Source: Anisus vortex (lineage: Eukaryota > Mollusca > Gastropoda > Planorbidae). From it: 64,000 nucleotides of DNA. Both the position numbers and the translations under genes were made by a program. Of the stretch, positions 51,436-63,203 are shown piece by piece; position 1 is the first letter of the stretch, and every line of letters starts with the position of its first letter. The DNA lies in contig OX421495.1 of assembly GCA_949126835.1 (NCBI GenBank), positions 24,028,533 to 24,092,532 on the forward strand. Reading direction: 5' to 3'. The notes beneath the pieces were generated by a model, which did no database searches, was not told where the DNA came from, and worked only from the letters and a program-made list of their open reading frames with translations.

Positions 51436-51866
51436 ATCTATTCACCAATCCCCCTTGTGGTCAGAGAATCAACAACTGGAAGAAACCCTTAGTAGGCCTA
51501 CTTTTCCCCAAAAACAAAAGTTATTCTTCAGTGGAACACACAAAGCTTACTGAAAATAGCGAAAGACTCAAGTTTACTTGCTACAAATCCTATAATGTCT
51601 TTGAAATTGTTAGACATTTTCATGGAACTAAAATAGAAATATTAAATAGACATCCATAAATAATATATTTATATACATATATGACTCACAGTCAGACTAA
51701 CTTCTTAAACTGGACAGAAAACACCAAACTTTCTTTTTGAATGTGGTCACTGAATATATAGATACAATATGATACTTAGTTGGATAGATTCTCATAGAAA
51801 GTTGGAAGGGCAAAATCATGCAATAAAACTGACAAGCACTGCAAACTGTCACTAATCTATGGTTAT

Positions 51867-52067
51867 TGTGGTAGGCTCACTAGAGGCACCAACCGCTCAG
51901 TCTGGTGCCATGGCACTTATTCACAATGGCTCCAACCTATAAACTACAATTAATCCTGGCTCATTGCGGTGCTCACCAATGAATGAAGGATGTGACTGTA
52001 TTTGTATCTTGCATTTATGTTTATATTTGAATCTACTTACTCTCTTCTATAACTGTTTTACATGCAT

Positions 52068-52103
<36 letters not shown>

Positions 52104-52850
52104 ATGCATGTAAATATATATATATATATATTATTATTATACAAACGTAGTTATCTGTCCTTGTATATATTTAAGATGCTTACACCCCCCCCCCCTTGTA
52201 TGTACAGTTACCCCCCTCCACCACCACCACCCTCGCCAAGACTGACGCTCCCTTTGATCCCCCCTCGACTACCGACCACTGGTCAAGATAAGCAAATTGC
52301 TTTTACACGCGAAATTCTTACAGTCGGTGCAGGTGGCCAGGGAAAACCCCCCTTCCCCAAACTATTCCCTCGTAAACTAAAACGTACGCAACAGCCCTCG
52401 TCGGGGAGGTAGGGTATCAAAGAACTTTTGTATTTCCCCCCGACCGCCCTCTTCTCTCCCCCCTCCCCATTGCCCCTACCCCCACAGAGGGCACTTCTTG
52501 GTTTAGGATAGAAATGAAAAACGGGATTGGGACACGGAACACACCAGTCCTGTCTTTCGGCCGGTCCAGTTATACTGATACACTGAGATTTGTATTGTTG
52601 ATTACCTCTGTCATTCATCGACTTATGCCTAAATAAACAATATTTGAAATTCATCCCGGCATTGAATCAATCATTGTTCTTGTATCTGCTTATGTAGTAG
52701 TAGGATTATTCTAACCAATACAGCACCGCGTCAGTCACGTGGAATACGGACTAAAATATAAATAATTCTAAGGCCCAACGTCACTGTGACATCGCAATAA
52801 TCAGCTTCTACACGAGCCAAATAACCACATAGAGTGCCCGCCACGCTACA
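51867..52850 (+). repeat. 5' LTR of the Gypsy-type element (984 bp)
   Basis: TGTGG...CTACA termini. It contains a (TA)n tract at 52068-52100, long C-runs around 52186 and CCTCGTCGGGGAGG. It is uninterrupted and so gives the empty site for the LINE inserted in the 3' LTR (GGTCAAGATAAGCAAATTGC near 52281). Confidence 0.9.
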
Positions 52851-52852
52851 CT

Positions 52853-52870
52853 TGGGGACCTCGCCGGTAT
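52853..52870 (+). other. Candidate primer-binding site
   Basis: TGGGGACCTCGCC begins two bases after the 5' LTR end, the usual place and TGG start of a tRNA primer-binding site. The priming tRNA was not identified. Confidence 0.5.
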
Positions 52871-53015
52871 CAGAAACTCTGTAAACACCCTGCAGGCCTG
52901 GGCCTATTGTCATCACACTGAACTTGGCACCCTTAGATGGGGGCTCACTACGTTTGCTGAAATTCCAACAAGACACCGCTACCACAGCACAGAATTCGAC
53001 ACTCGATATTATCTG

Positions 53016-53202
53016 CTCTTGCGCCATTACAGCTCTGACACTTGGTCACCTGCTCCTGCGCAACCATAGCCCTGACATTGGGTCACCCGCTCCTGCGCCA
53101 TCACCGCTATGACATTCCGTCACCTGCTCCTGTGCCATCATCACTCCGACGTTCCATCACCCACTCCTGCGCCATCACAACTCCGACACTCGGTGTCGCC
53201 TG
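53016..53202 (+). repeat. 37-bp tandem repeat, five copies, LTR-element leader
   Basis: Units beginning CTCYTGCGCCAT and ending TCACCTG recur at 53016, 53053, 53090, 53127 and 53164 with moderate divergence; the last unit is 2 bp longer. The period is not a multiple of three, so the array cannot be a protein repeat in one frame. Confidence 0.85.
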
Positions 53203-53436
53203 CTCCAGTAGACTATTCTGCTAACCGTTCCAGTGCCCGGCTACCGTACATCGCTAGCAAAGCCGGGGAAACGCTCGCCCTTAGCCGTTTCAGACCCTTT
53301 GTTCCAGCGTTCCAGCTTACCAGTGTACCAGACACGCCCCTGTGTCGTTAGTGCCTAGCGCTCAAAATAAACAATAACATTCATTAGCACTTGAACTTCT
53401 ATTAAATCGGATTAACCAGTGCGCTATATATAGGCC

Positions 53437-53711
53437 ATGGGGCACGGTAGCCGAGCGGCAGCGCGTTCGACTGGCGAGCCGAAGGTCCCGGGTTCGAATC
53501 CTGGTGCAGGCTAGGATTTTTTCCCGGGTCTGGAGTCTTCCCTGAGTCTACCCAGCTCTGATGGGTACCTGACCTTAGTTGGGGTAAAGTAAAGGCGGCT
53601 GTGCATAGTGCTGGCCACACAATCACCTAGTATGCCGTGGCCACAGAAACTGGTGAACGCAGCTTCATCGGACCTATGGATCAACTCGGTCCGACGGGTA
53701 CTTTACTTACT
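53437..53711 (+). mobile_element. Complete tRNA-derived SINE, TSD TATATATAGGCC
   Basis: A perfect 12-bp duplication TATATATAGGCC lies at 53425-53436 and 53712-53723. The A box TAGCCGAGCGGC (53448-53459) and B box GGTTCGAATCC (53491-53501) are intact Pol III promoter elements in a tRNA-like head. The body runs to an ACTTTACTTACT tail. This is the best copy of the family also seen at 13505, 19122 and 42396. Confidence 0.93.
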
Positions 53712-53759
53712 TATATATAGGCCGCTCCACCATCAACACCAATCAACAAGACCAGTGTC

Positions 53760-54407
53760 ATCACCCCAGTCGAGCAGAAAGTCGAGAAACTCAGGTCAGC
53801 CCCTCCCCCCTCCACTAAAAAGGCAGTACGCTCGTTTCTGGGCCTGTGCGGATACTACCAAAAATTTGTTCCCAAATACGATGAAATCGCCGCCACCCTC
53901 CCCGACCTCACACTCAAGAAATCACCCGAAAATGTAGTGTGGACCGACGAGTGCCAGAAGGCCTTCGAAAAGCTAAATGCCGCCCTGACAAGCAAACCCA
54001 TCCTACGAATACCAGATATGGAGCGCACATTCGTGCTAAAATGCGACTCCAGCCTGAAATCTCTCGGGGCAGCCCTTCTTCAACCTGACCCCAAAAATAA
54101 CAATCTAATCTTCCCTATCGCGTACGCTAGCCGTAAGCTCAATCATGCCCAACAAAACGACAGTGCATCTGAACTCGAATGCCTTGCGATAGTCTATGGG
54201 GTTGAGAAATTCCACATATACCTTTATGGCCGCCATTTCCTATTACACACTGACCACAAGCCCCTGACTTTCCTGGCTTGCGCAAAAAATCTGAACAGGC
54301 GACTCATGCGCTACTCGCTCACACTTTCCCAATACAGTTTCCAGACCATTTACCTAAGTGGCAAGGAACGAACACCACCTGCCAGACTTTCTGTCCCGCT
54401 ATTGTGA
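53760..54407 (+). pseudogene. Gypsy pol fragment: RT end and RNase H
   Basis: The frame contains RSFLGLCGYYQKFVPKYDEI (RT connection), then LKCDSSLKSLGAALLQ, ELECLAIVYGVEKF and FLLHTDHKPLTFL, the RNase H block of Ty3/Gypsy elements. The RT catalytic YxDD part upstream and the integrase downstream are missing. It is open for 215 codons but clearly partial. Confidence 0.92.
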
Positions 54408-55034
54408 ACCTCGACCAGAATCAAATGACATGACCTGTAGCAAATAGACAATAGACATACTCTTCTCCAGGGCCCACGAGAGAAAAAAAAGATGCCGGTA
54501 CGAGATCTTTTCTGGCCCCCCCCCCCCCCCAACACTTTTTTTTTCTAACACTTTTTTCTTTACAAAGATGTGTAAAAGGGGAAAAGTGACTCTTACTGAT
54601 GATTGGTGAGTAATTTGGTTGTAAAGAACTAGAGAAGTATGGAGGTTTTAAAGTTGGACAATTAAATTGTCAATTGACTTGTCATAATTCATTTTAATAT
54701 GGATTAATTTGAATGTGAAAATGGAGAGAGTAAATTGAGAATTTGAGACACGTGTTAAGGTAAGCTACTTGTAGTTGTCACAGCTAGGCCTACTTGATTT
54801 AATAATTTGGGACATATCTATGACAGGTGAAACTCTGTCATAAAAAAAATAGCAACATTAGGCTATATCAAGTCAACTAAAAAGACTTCAAGTTCATTGC
54901 GTTTTAAATTGTATTTATATACAGTATAAAGTATAAACGCTTAACAACTTTTCATTACGGTAGACCTACTATAACAAAAAAAATAAATAAATATACATCT
55001 TAATCGCATTTTATGCATGTCTGTCGAATCATTA
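54408..55034. other. LTR-element interior, unassigned
   Basis: No coding match. It contains GGGCCCACGAGAG followed by a run of 16 C near 54519-54534, which might be the end of another element, but I could not pair it. Confidence 0.3.
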
Positions 55035-55537
55035 CTTACGTACTGCCCGTAACGTGGGCGCATAGGGCAGCAACAAAGTCTTTCTATCTTTCTCTGTCAA
55101 GTGCGAAAATTCCGATCGTAACCCAGGAATGACCTAACCTAATTCCTTTAATTCCTGCTTTACTGTTCTGCGCCAGGTTACTTTTGGTGAACTCTCTTTC
55201 TTTTTCCTCCTGGCGTCTTGCAGATGTTTCCTCCCTCTCTTCTCAGCACATGGTCAATCCATTGCCAACGCTTTTTCAACCCAATGGTTGCATTGGGACA
55301 TTAATTCTTCGTTGAATATTTTCTTTGGTCAGAAAATTTTCAAAATCCTCCTGACGTTTTTCGCGTGAAAAGTGGAAAGCTTCACAAGGTCCTGTTGTGT
55401 CATGCGCCATCATTCGGCACCATAAAGAAGGACAGGAAGGACACAGCTGTTATTGAGTTTTAATTTCGTTCTGGGACTATATTGACAGGATTTGCAGAAG
55501 TTGTTCATGATGTTAAGTGCATTTCTTGCTTTATATT
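55035..55537 (-). pseudogene. RTE-type LINE 3' fragment, TSD TGTCGAATCATTA
   Basis: A perfect 13-bp duplication TGTCGAATCATTA lies at 55022-55034 and 55538-55550. Minus-strand frames read SCVLPVLLYGAE, QQDLVKLSTFHAKNVRRILK and, after slips, KVTWRRTVKQELKELG, the C-terminal part of RTE-like RT. 5'-truncated and frameshifted. Confidence 0.85.
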
Positions 55538-55692
55538 TGTCGAATCATTAATTATTTAAAAATATACCCAAACCATTAATCTTTTGAATGCTTACTGTTT
55601 CGTGAAAAAAAAAACAGTCAACAGAAAATACATCAATTGGCCTACATGAATGCAAAAAAAAAAGATAAGAAAAAGACTAGTTTTATTAACCC

Positions 55693-56900
55693 TTACAGTC
55701 CCGGGCGCGTATAAAGCGGAACTGAAGGCAGCATAGATTGAAGTAGGTCGGTACGGGAAGGGTTAAAACAGGGCTGCCTTAAATTGCTTGCATTTTTCTT
55801 GGCAAAACGACGAATTACAGTGTAAAAGTTTATTTGTCTTGCAATGCTAGACTCAATACTGAGCCTAGCCAAGTTGTTCAGGCGATCCTGACTCATGGTG
55901 GACGTAAGGTAATTTGTAATGAACTTAAGTTTACTGAAGCTCCTCCCTGCTCATGCTACTGTGGCTGGTGCTGTAAGGGACAGCCTCGAACTTACACTTA
56001 TGTTAGGAAAAAATATTTTCTTATTTGCCAAAGCATTTAACAGTTTCAATGCACTCAACTGTTCTTTACCAAAATTTGCATAGTGAACCATTGTTAGGTG
56101 AATTATTTTCTGCAGAAAGTCTTCACAACTTATGTCATAATACTTTTCTGCTAACTTAGCAGCTTTATACTTCAAGTCTTCTTCTGACATCTTTTGGTAG
56201 TTCCAAAGAAAGTTGAATGTGTCAGAAATATCTTTGACTGAATTGAACCGAACTGTAAACTGTAAGCCCTCCAATAACACTATCCAATACAACAAAAAAT
56301 ATGTTTTTTCGAAAGTGGGCTTCCTCATGGCATTTTTCTGTTTCATTCATCTCATTCACATTTTCATCAGGTGTATCCTCATCATGAAATCTTGTTCTTT
56401 TTCTGGCAGTTGTATTACTGTTCCTAAACAATTGTACTTTTATTTGCGGGTTGGCTGCAACAAGCTTAACTTTATTCCACATTGCTTTCCAACTGTTTTG
56501 CAAATCCCCTAGTTGTGCATATTATAAGCTTTATATGTTTGCAGCTTCAATATATATAGTCGCATCACAATCTTGTATGACTTTGTTGCAGTAGTCAATA
56601 AGGACTAGTATATTGTGCCACATGACTGACATTATGATGCAAGTGAAAGAACCGACACAACATATAGATTTCATGGATTTCGTTTCTGGTTTTCGGAGTA
56701 AGATTCAGCTTTAACAGGTCTTCCAAAGCCAACTCAACCCATGGTAGATGAGCTACAAATGGTTTTACACTTTCAATTCCATCTGACCATAAGGTGCTAG
56801 AAATGCCATGAAGCTTAGACGGTATTTTCCACCTCTTGAGACTGCAACTGAATAATGTGTATTTACATTTGTTAAAATCATGATACCTTCAACCTCCCCT
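55693..56900 (-). pseudogene. hAT transposase fragment (ZMYM1-like)
   Basis: Minus-strand frames give VMWHNILVLIDYCNKVIQDC, NSWKAMWNKVKLVAANPQIK, TARKRTRFHDEDTPDE, NISVSSRLSLTAPATVA and MSQDRLNNLARLSIESSIAR. The order and the final TAPATVA...MSQ.RL..LA.LSIE pattern match the C-terminal half of ZMYM1-type hAT transposases. Frame changes near 56350 and 55950 break it. Terminal repeats were not identified. Confidence 0.8.
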
Positions 56901-57096
56901 CTTGGCTGTAGCACAGAAGATCATTAAGGTGTAAAAGGATCGACTAACTAGCTTTGACTGCCGTACTAGTATGTAGCGATATAGATTATGTAGGCCTAGG
57001 CTACTAAACTAACAGGGAGAACTGTAAGCCTGTAAGGCTCATATAGGTCTATAGTTGTAAGTGTCTCGGGAGAAAAAAAAATAGATCCTAAATCTT

Positions 57097-57335
57097 CTTC
57101 TTCTTCTTGTCCCTTAACCTTGGCGGTCGTTGGGGGGAGCTAATGTACACCGGGTGACCATTAGTCCTCTCTTGGGCTTGGTAGACTTGGCGGCGCCCAT
57201 CTCCTCTCCAAATCGGCGGTGGATTTATGGCTGCCTGCACCGAGGGTCGAACCCCTGATGCAGGGTCGAACCCCTGAGGCGGCGCTTGGGAGTCGAGCTC
57301 GCTGTCGACTTTGCTAACCAGCCGCCTAACCAGGT
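57097..57335 (-). mobile_element. SINE with (GAA)n tail, TSD TCCTAAATCTT
   Basis: A perfect 11-bp duplication TCCTAAATCTT lies at 57086-57096 and 57336-57346. On the minus strand it starts AACCTGGTTAGGCGGCTGG, carries a B-box-like GGGTTCGACCC twice (a small internal duplication) and ends in GACAAGAAGAAGAAG. It is distinct from the GGGGCACGG SINE family. Confidence 0.85.
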
Positions 57336-57729
57336 TCCTAAATCTTATCGAAAATAATTAGGCCTTATAATACAACTAAAGACTTCATTGCATATTTAAC
57401 AAAAAGTAGGCCTACACATTCAAAGAATATCAAAATAAAGGGCCCCTAGCGCCACGTGAGATGGTAGGAGGTTTTGTGACTTCTTTTCTTAGCTTAATAG
57501 CAACAATTAAAAAATACTTGCGTAATTGCCAATTAAATTTTTATTTTAATATTCATGGGCCCCCCTAAACTCTCATGGGCCCCGGTACGGCGTACCGGCT
57601 GTACCCCCCCCCCCCCTCTCGTGTGGCCTGCTATTCTCTCATTGGGCCCGCCTAGCATAGGATTCGTAGCGTAAGTTTATAGTTATAGTAAAATAGACAA
57701 TTGCACGCCTGACTAATTGTATTGTCTCG

Positions 57730-57744
57730 TGAAAAAGGGGATGG
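57730..57744 (+). other. Polypurine tract
   Basis: GTGAAAAAGGGGATGG immediately precedes the 3' LTR, as expected for the plus-strand priming site of an LTR retrotransposon. Confidence 0.65.
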
Positions 57745-58573
57745 TGTGGTAGGCTCACTAGAGGCGCCAACCGCTCAGTCTGGTGCCATGGCACTTATTC
57801 ACAATGGCTCCAACATATACACTACAATTAATCCTGGCTCATTGCTGTGCTCATCAAAGAATGAAGGATGTGTGACTGTATTTGTATTTATTTTTATATA
57901 TGAATGTACTTATCTCTTCTATAACTGTTTTACATGCATCAATATATATATATATATATAAATATATTTATTATATTATTATACAAACGTAGTTATCTGT
58001 CCTTGTATATATTTAAGATGCTTACAGCCCCCCTTGTATGCACAGTCTACCCCCCCCCCCCTCGCCAAGACTGGCGCTCCCTTTGATCCCCCCCCCCCTC
58101 GGCAACCGACCACTGGTCAAGATAAGCTTAAATCCAAGCCACTATACTTTGGCATCTCTGGTCCCTTACATCAGTGGATTCAGGACTTTCTTATAGGCAG
58201 AGAACAAACAGTGATAATAAATGGCTCTAAGTCATCACCAATAACAGTAAACTCAGGAGTTCCACAAGGAACTGTTCTAGGGCCCCTACTATTTCTAATT
58301 TACATTAATGATCTGCCAAATTGCATCAACACAGGCACAAAAGTAAGATTATTTGCCGATGATTGCATAATTTATAGAATAATAAAGACAGGAAAAGATA
58401 GTGAACTTTTACAAAAAGACCTAGATGAACTACAAAAATGGGAATCAAACTGGAGTATGTCTTTTCACCCAGAAAAATGCCAACTAAAAAGGGTATCCAA
58501 GAAAAAGAAACAAATAATAGCAAACTACTTCATTCATGGTAAAGAACTAACTCAAACTAACAATGCTAGGTAT

Positions 58574-60829
58574 GGGGACGTCCATTAATTACGTCAACAA
58601 AATAGGGGGGAGGGGGGGGTCTAAAAAAGTTTGACAATTGTTGACATGGGGGAGGGGGGGAGGTCAAGAAAAGTTGACGTCAACATTGTTACTTTTTATG
58701 AAATAAATAATAATAAAAAATGTAAATATTTGCCCTGTTTAACTTACATAGATAGCATGTAAAAATATGCTTTTACGTTAAAACAAATATATCAATTATG
58801 GATATGCTTACTTTAAAGCTCATGCAAGAGTCTTTAAAAAAAAGATAATTCTTTTCTTGTACAAATAATCACCTGTTTATCAATTATATTCTTAACATGG
58901 TAATACTTTTTTTAAAAATGTATTTGTCTTAATGCCTTCAAAAAAAAATTGTAAAAGAAACCCGGATATTTTAAAGATTGTGTGCTTTGCCTGCCGGACG
59001 GAGGACAAGAGTCTAAAAATGAGGACATGTCCTCGTTTTGCCGGACGTCTGGCAACCCTAGTCTAGCGAGACATGGTGGCTGGAATAACAAAGGAACACA
59101 AACACACCAACAAACTGTCTGCAGAGTACGTTCAGAAACCCATTTTTTGCCGCTCAGTACATCTAAATTAGGCGCCAGAGTCTGGCGTTCGTTAATTAAG
59201 CCTTGTAAGCGAAGGCTGGGATTGACAATGGAACTAAAAACCACAATAGGCCCTCTCTAAGACTTCTTCTTCTTCTTAGTTCGCAAATGTTATGATTGGG
59301 AGGATTCAGACAACAAGTCCGATAGTTGTAATGTACTGCGCAGTGGCTGTCAGTTGCTCTAGTCCACCGAACAGTTTGTCGTTGAAGGTAGCCCCCAGGG
59401 GCCAAATGGCTGACCGGGTAGAATGATACAGAGGGCAGGTCTGAAGGACATGCTCCGCATTTTCGGGAGCTGTTTCGCAGGGGCACATTTCGCTTGCTCT
59501 GATTCGTAGTTTGCGGAACATGTGTTGCTTTAGCCTGTTGTGGCCAGTCCTTAGTCTGAAGATGATGTGTTGAAATTGGCGGGAGAGTTTGTAGTAAGCA
59601 TCAATCTTTGGGTTGTTTTGTTGCAGCTCAGACCATCTTTCGGATTCATTCCTTTTGAGTATTGCCTTTATTTCTTCGGGGTGTAGAGATGGATCTGTCT
59701 GGTTTTGTCTGCCTCCAGCTTTAGCTAAGGTGTCGGCAGTGTCATTTCCTTCATTTTGTATATGCCCAGGGATCCATTGGAGAACCAGTTCTTTAGTTAT
59801 TTTGCTCAGTTTTAAAAGTTCTTCTAAGACTATAAGTAATGTTTGCACAACATTGAAGGAAGTGTATTGTGTGAATCTCCAACACGGTTATTTTAAAATA
59901 TTGCCTTCAGAAAAATAATTCGGGGCCCACCACATGAAGTACGAAATACACCACTACGAAATACTTAGCCTACCTTATTTCCTTTTAACAGCCCTAATTA
60001 TGATCTATAGATATATAAATTTGCTGACTACGTTATAATAGGTGAAACATTAAAATTAGGTCGATTGGGCTACATAGTTCCATTTATTAATTTTTACGTT
60101 TTAATTTCCAATTTTCTGTAAAAATTGTTTGAGATAAGAAATGCATTAGTATCAGTGGCGTCGCCAGGATTGCAACGTGTGGGTGGCAAATAGTGCAAGG
60201 TTCGAGAGGTAGAGGACAGGGAGGGCAACTACAGTGTGTATAATGTATGTGTGAGTGTGTGTGGACAATAATACAAGAAGGAATAGTGAACATAATATGG
60301 TTAAAATAGAAGGCTATAATTAACAACTGGTGCACAATTTCCCCCTACACTATTTAACAATTAACATTGTACCAAAAGCTCATTAGTGAAACGTAAAATT
60401 AGAAAAAAAATAAATATTTATATGAAAAGAACAATATAAAACAAAAAGGTAAGAAATATTGATAAGATCATCGGATTGGAAAAAAATGTGGGAGGGGCGA
60501 GTGAGGGGGTAGGAACCATGTTACACCCCCTTTGTGGCTACGCCTAATTTTTGAGAATTATAGTCAATTTGACATCTTTTAAACAAGTTTTAAAATGTAT
60601 TACAATTAAGTAAAGTATATATATTGTATAAACCTTTCCGTTTCAAATCTATTTTAAACATAAAAGCAAGCGTCTAAAATTTGTTACTTGTTTTGAGGGG
60701 GGGGGGGGTAACAAATTGTTGACGTAATTATATAGGGGGGGTCTCTGAAAGTTTGACAGTTGTTGACAAGGGGGAGGGGGGGAGGTAAAAATCGCCAAAA
60801 AATTGTTGACCTAATTAATGGACGTCCCC
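58574..60829. mobile_element. G-rich GGGG-RCGTCC element, copy 2 (TSD TAT)
   Basis: Ends GGGGACGTCCATTAATTACG and, on the opposite strand, GGGGACGTCCATTAATTAGG. TAT is duplicated at 58571-58573 and 60830-60832, and the split LINE codon series proves the boundaries. It shares its interior with the 15104-18216 copy (for example TGCCTGCCGGACGGAGGACA, GGTGGCTGGAATAACAAA) and lacks two of that copy's hAT insertions. It carries its own LINE insertion at 59265-59822. Confidence 0.93.
59265..59822 (-). pseudogene. LINE 3' fragment with RNase H and (GAA)n tail
   Basis: The 9-bp duplication TCTAAGACT lies at 59256-59264 and 59823-59831; copy 1 of the host element shows the uninterrupted site (GAGACTATAACTAATG near 16160). 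The minus-strand frame reads ELVLQWIPGHIQNEGNDTAD, typical of LINE RNase H, then LRTGHNRLKQHMFRK and the Cys/His tail MCPCETAPENAEHVLQTCPL. It ends with an (AAG)n tail (TTCTTCTTCTTC at 59265 onward on the plus strand). Confidence 0.9.
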
Positions 60830-62426
60830 TATCTGGGAGTAATAATAAATGATAAGTTATCTTGGAACCCTCACATTGATGAAGTAATTAAAAAATCTAA
60901 CAAAACATTAGGATTCATAAAAAGGAACTTTTACAAATGTAATAAGAATATAAAACTAAAATACTATCTCACATTAGTTAGGCCTATACTAGAATATGCA
61001 GGATCTGTATGGGACCCATCAACTAAAGAAAACATTAAAAAACTAGAACAAATTCAAAAAAGAGCTGCAAGGTTTATAACTAGTGAATATTCCCAATTGA
61101 CAAGAGTAACACCATTAGTCAAATCACTAAACCTAGAAACACTAGAGGACAGAAGGGCAAAGAGTAAAGTAGTAATAATACATAAGGCATTAAACTCTTT
61201 TAATTTAGAAATACAACCCAATACAAATCTGTTGCAAAGCTCAGATAAACATAAAGACAAAAACACCTTCCTTCTCCCTTATGCGAGAACAAATGCATAT
61301 AAGTACTCTTTCTTCCCGAGCGGCATTCGGGCATGGAATGGGTTGCCTGAACAAACCAGGAAAACCAATAACCTAACATCATTTAAAACATTACTAAAAA
61401 TGCAAGACTAGACTCGGACCACGGATGAGCGTAGGACGCAATAATCTTCTTTATAGAAGGAGCGTCTGTAATGTATAAGATAAGATAAGCAAATTGCGTT
61501 TACAAGCAAAATTCTTACAGTCGGCGTAGGTGGCCAGGGAGGACCCCCTCCCCCAAACTCTTCCCCCGTAAACTAACACGTACGCAACAGCCCTCGTCGG
61601 GGAGGTAGGGCATCAAAGAACTTTTGTATTTTCCCCCGACCGCCCTCTTCTCCCTCCTCCCCATTGCCCCTACCCCCACAGAGGTCACTTCTTGGTTTAG
61701 GATAGAAATGAAAAACGGGATTGGGGTAGTTAGACACGGAACACGCCAGTCCTGTCTTTCGGCCGGTCCAGTTATACTGATACACTGAGATTTGTATTGT
61801 GGATTACCTCTGCCATTCATCGACTTATGCCTAAATAAACAGTATTTGAAAATCATCCTGGCATTGAATCAATCATTGTTCTTGTATCTGCTTATGTATG
61901 TAGTAGTAGGATTACTCTAACCAATACAGCACCGCGTCAGCCACGTGAAATACGGACTAAAATATAAATAATTCTAAGGCCCAACGTCACTGTGACATCG
62001 CAATAATCAGCCTCTACACGAGCCACGCATAGTGCCAGCCACGCTACAGTTATAAAGAATGGACTAAAGAAGGTCAGTGATGTTCAGAAAAGCAATCCGC
62101 CCCCTCCAACCCCCTAGTCCCATAACTATAAACCAATATCAAGGATGCTTTAATTGTAATAGAAATCCCAGTCAATGGATATGAAGTGTATCTATATTAG
62201 TATTAGTATTAGAGACTGTCTTCTGTATTTTATTTTGCTTAGAAATTAAAATATGACTTAAAATATCAAACGAATAGAAGACAGATATTAAAGCCAATTA
62301 TGGTAAAGTGTTATATACAGGACATTTTTCTGCTTATCAAACACAACAAAAATAGAATATAAAAAAAGATTAATTGGGAATTTACAAATACAATTTTTTA
62401 TTTTACTTTTTTTTTCTTTTTGATCT

Positions 62427-63203
62427 TCAGTTACATTTACCGCTACCAAGATATGAATTTTTTAAATTACAAAATTCAGTTTTCAGTGAAACAAAATGTA
62501 ATCTCTGTTTACTTTGTTTATGTATGTAGGTGGACGACTCAAGCACACAAAGATCATAGTGTTTTAGCTCTTCTTCATATTTCAATTCTATTTCATCAAA
62601 TTGTGATTTAAAGTTCTCTAATTGTTGAAGGGCTGCTTCTTTTATCCAAGGCTGCTTACTTTTAGAATGTTTCCTGAAAGACTTCAAAGCAAGATTAGCT
62701 TTATTTATTTGTTTTTTAAAGGTACTATAATTCCGGAATGTCTTTAAATTCTTTGCTCTAGTAGTGTTTGAAGTTGCTGGATTTGACACAGCCCTTACAA
62801 TAGCATTGGCATGATCATGGCCTCTGTGAAGTTTGTTTTCTAGGAATGCATCACTTGAATGGTCCATGGCAGCTTGTTTATCTGGTGTTTCTGGATTAAA
62901 TCTGACCTGATTGGAAGTAATGAACAAAACAAAAGTCAACAAGTGCACAAAATTTGAAAAGTTAGTATTTTGAAACAACTCTTGCAAAATGCGAAACTTA
63001 TTCCTACTAAAAATATTTGCTTTACATTCACATTTAGCCAATATGCTTACTTTTATATTGTTATTGAGGTGTGTTGGTTCCTGTGGTTCACTATTCCATG
63101 CATGTTTGTACCTTGTATCATGCACTATCAGATCTTTATCAATGTTAGTGTTATTATTACTACAAGCAGTATTCACATTCTCTACAATATTAATAGTCTG
63201 ATC
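62427..63203 (-). CDS. Unrecognised Lys-rich, coiled-coil-like protein, copy B (last two exons)
   Basis: Minus-strand exons 63203-63051 (51 codons) and 62906-62427 (159 codons and stop) correspond to exons 44410-44258 and 44125-43625 of copy A, with the same splice positions. The first exon appears identical in protein to copy A; the second is clearly diverged (MDHSSDAFLENKLHRGHDHA versus MNHSSDAFLENKLHRGHDHA at its start, but many changes later) and ends differently, in KNSYLGSGKCN. The intron between them is also open in frame. Upstream exons would lie beyond the window. Function unknown. Confidence 0.65.
   Translation of the reverse strand, partial: DQTINIVENVNTACSNNNTNIDKDLIVHDTRYKHAWNSEPQEPTHLNNNIKVSILAKCECKANIFSRNKFRILQELFQNTNFSNFVHLLTFVLFITSNQVRFNPETPDKQAAMDHSSDAFLENKLHRGHDHANAIVRAVSNPATSNTTRAKNLKTFRNYSTFKKQINKANLALKSFRKHSKSKQPWIKEAALQQLENFKSQFDEIELKYEEELKHYDLCVLESSTYIHKQSKQRLHFVSLKTEFCNLKNSYLGSGKCN

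Larger units (their letters stand above)
58128..61481 (+). mobile_element. 5'-truncated LINE in the 3' LTR, TSD AAGATAAGC
   Basis: A 9-bp duplication AAGATAAGC lies at 58119-58127 and 61482-61490, and the 5' LTR shows the empty site. The coding part (58130-58573 and 60833-61411) is the C-terminal 340 residues of a Jockey/CR1-like RT: VNSGVPQGTVLGPLLFLIYI, LFADDCIIYR, then ARY|LGVIINDKLSWN across the insertion point, and FFPSGIRAWNGLPEQ. The 3' end is (ATAAG)n-like. It is split by the G-rich element; removing that element and one TAT restores the frame exactly. Confidence 0.92.
51867..62048 (+). mobile_element. Gypsy-type LTR retrotransposon, heavily nested, TSD GTTAT
   Basis: Two homologous LTRs starting TGTGGTAGGCTCACTAGAGG and ending CCACGCTACA bound it. 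Perfect 5-bp duplication GTTAT lies at 51862-51866 and 62049-62053. A candidate primer-binding site follows the 5' LTR and a purine tract precedes the 3' LTR. Of the internal genes only part of pol survives (53760-54407). The rest is replaced or invaded by SINEs, a LINE fragment and a hAT-like fragment. It sits in copy B of the segmental duplication. Confidence 0.92.
57745..62048 (+). repeat. 3' LTR, split by a LINE
   Basis: The segments 57745-58127 and 61491-62048 together (about 940 bp) match the 5' LTR. The shorter total reflects a shorter TA tract and C-runs. The interruption at 58128-61490 is a LINE plus its target-site duplication. Confidence 0.92.

Noticed and set aside
52062..52412. 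Open frame across TA and CCC tracts in the 5' LTR
   Set aside because: Low-complexity LTR sequence; the matching 3' LTR does not keep the frame.
53437..53711. Possible true tRNA gene because of intact A and B boxes
   Set aside because: The head does not close into a tRNA acceptor stem and is followed by a SINE body with a 12-bp TSD.
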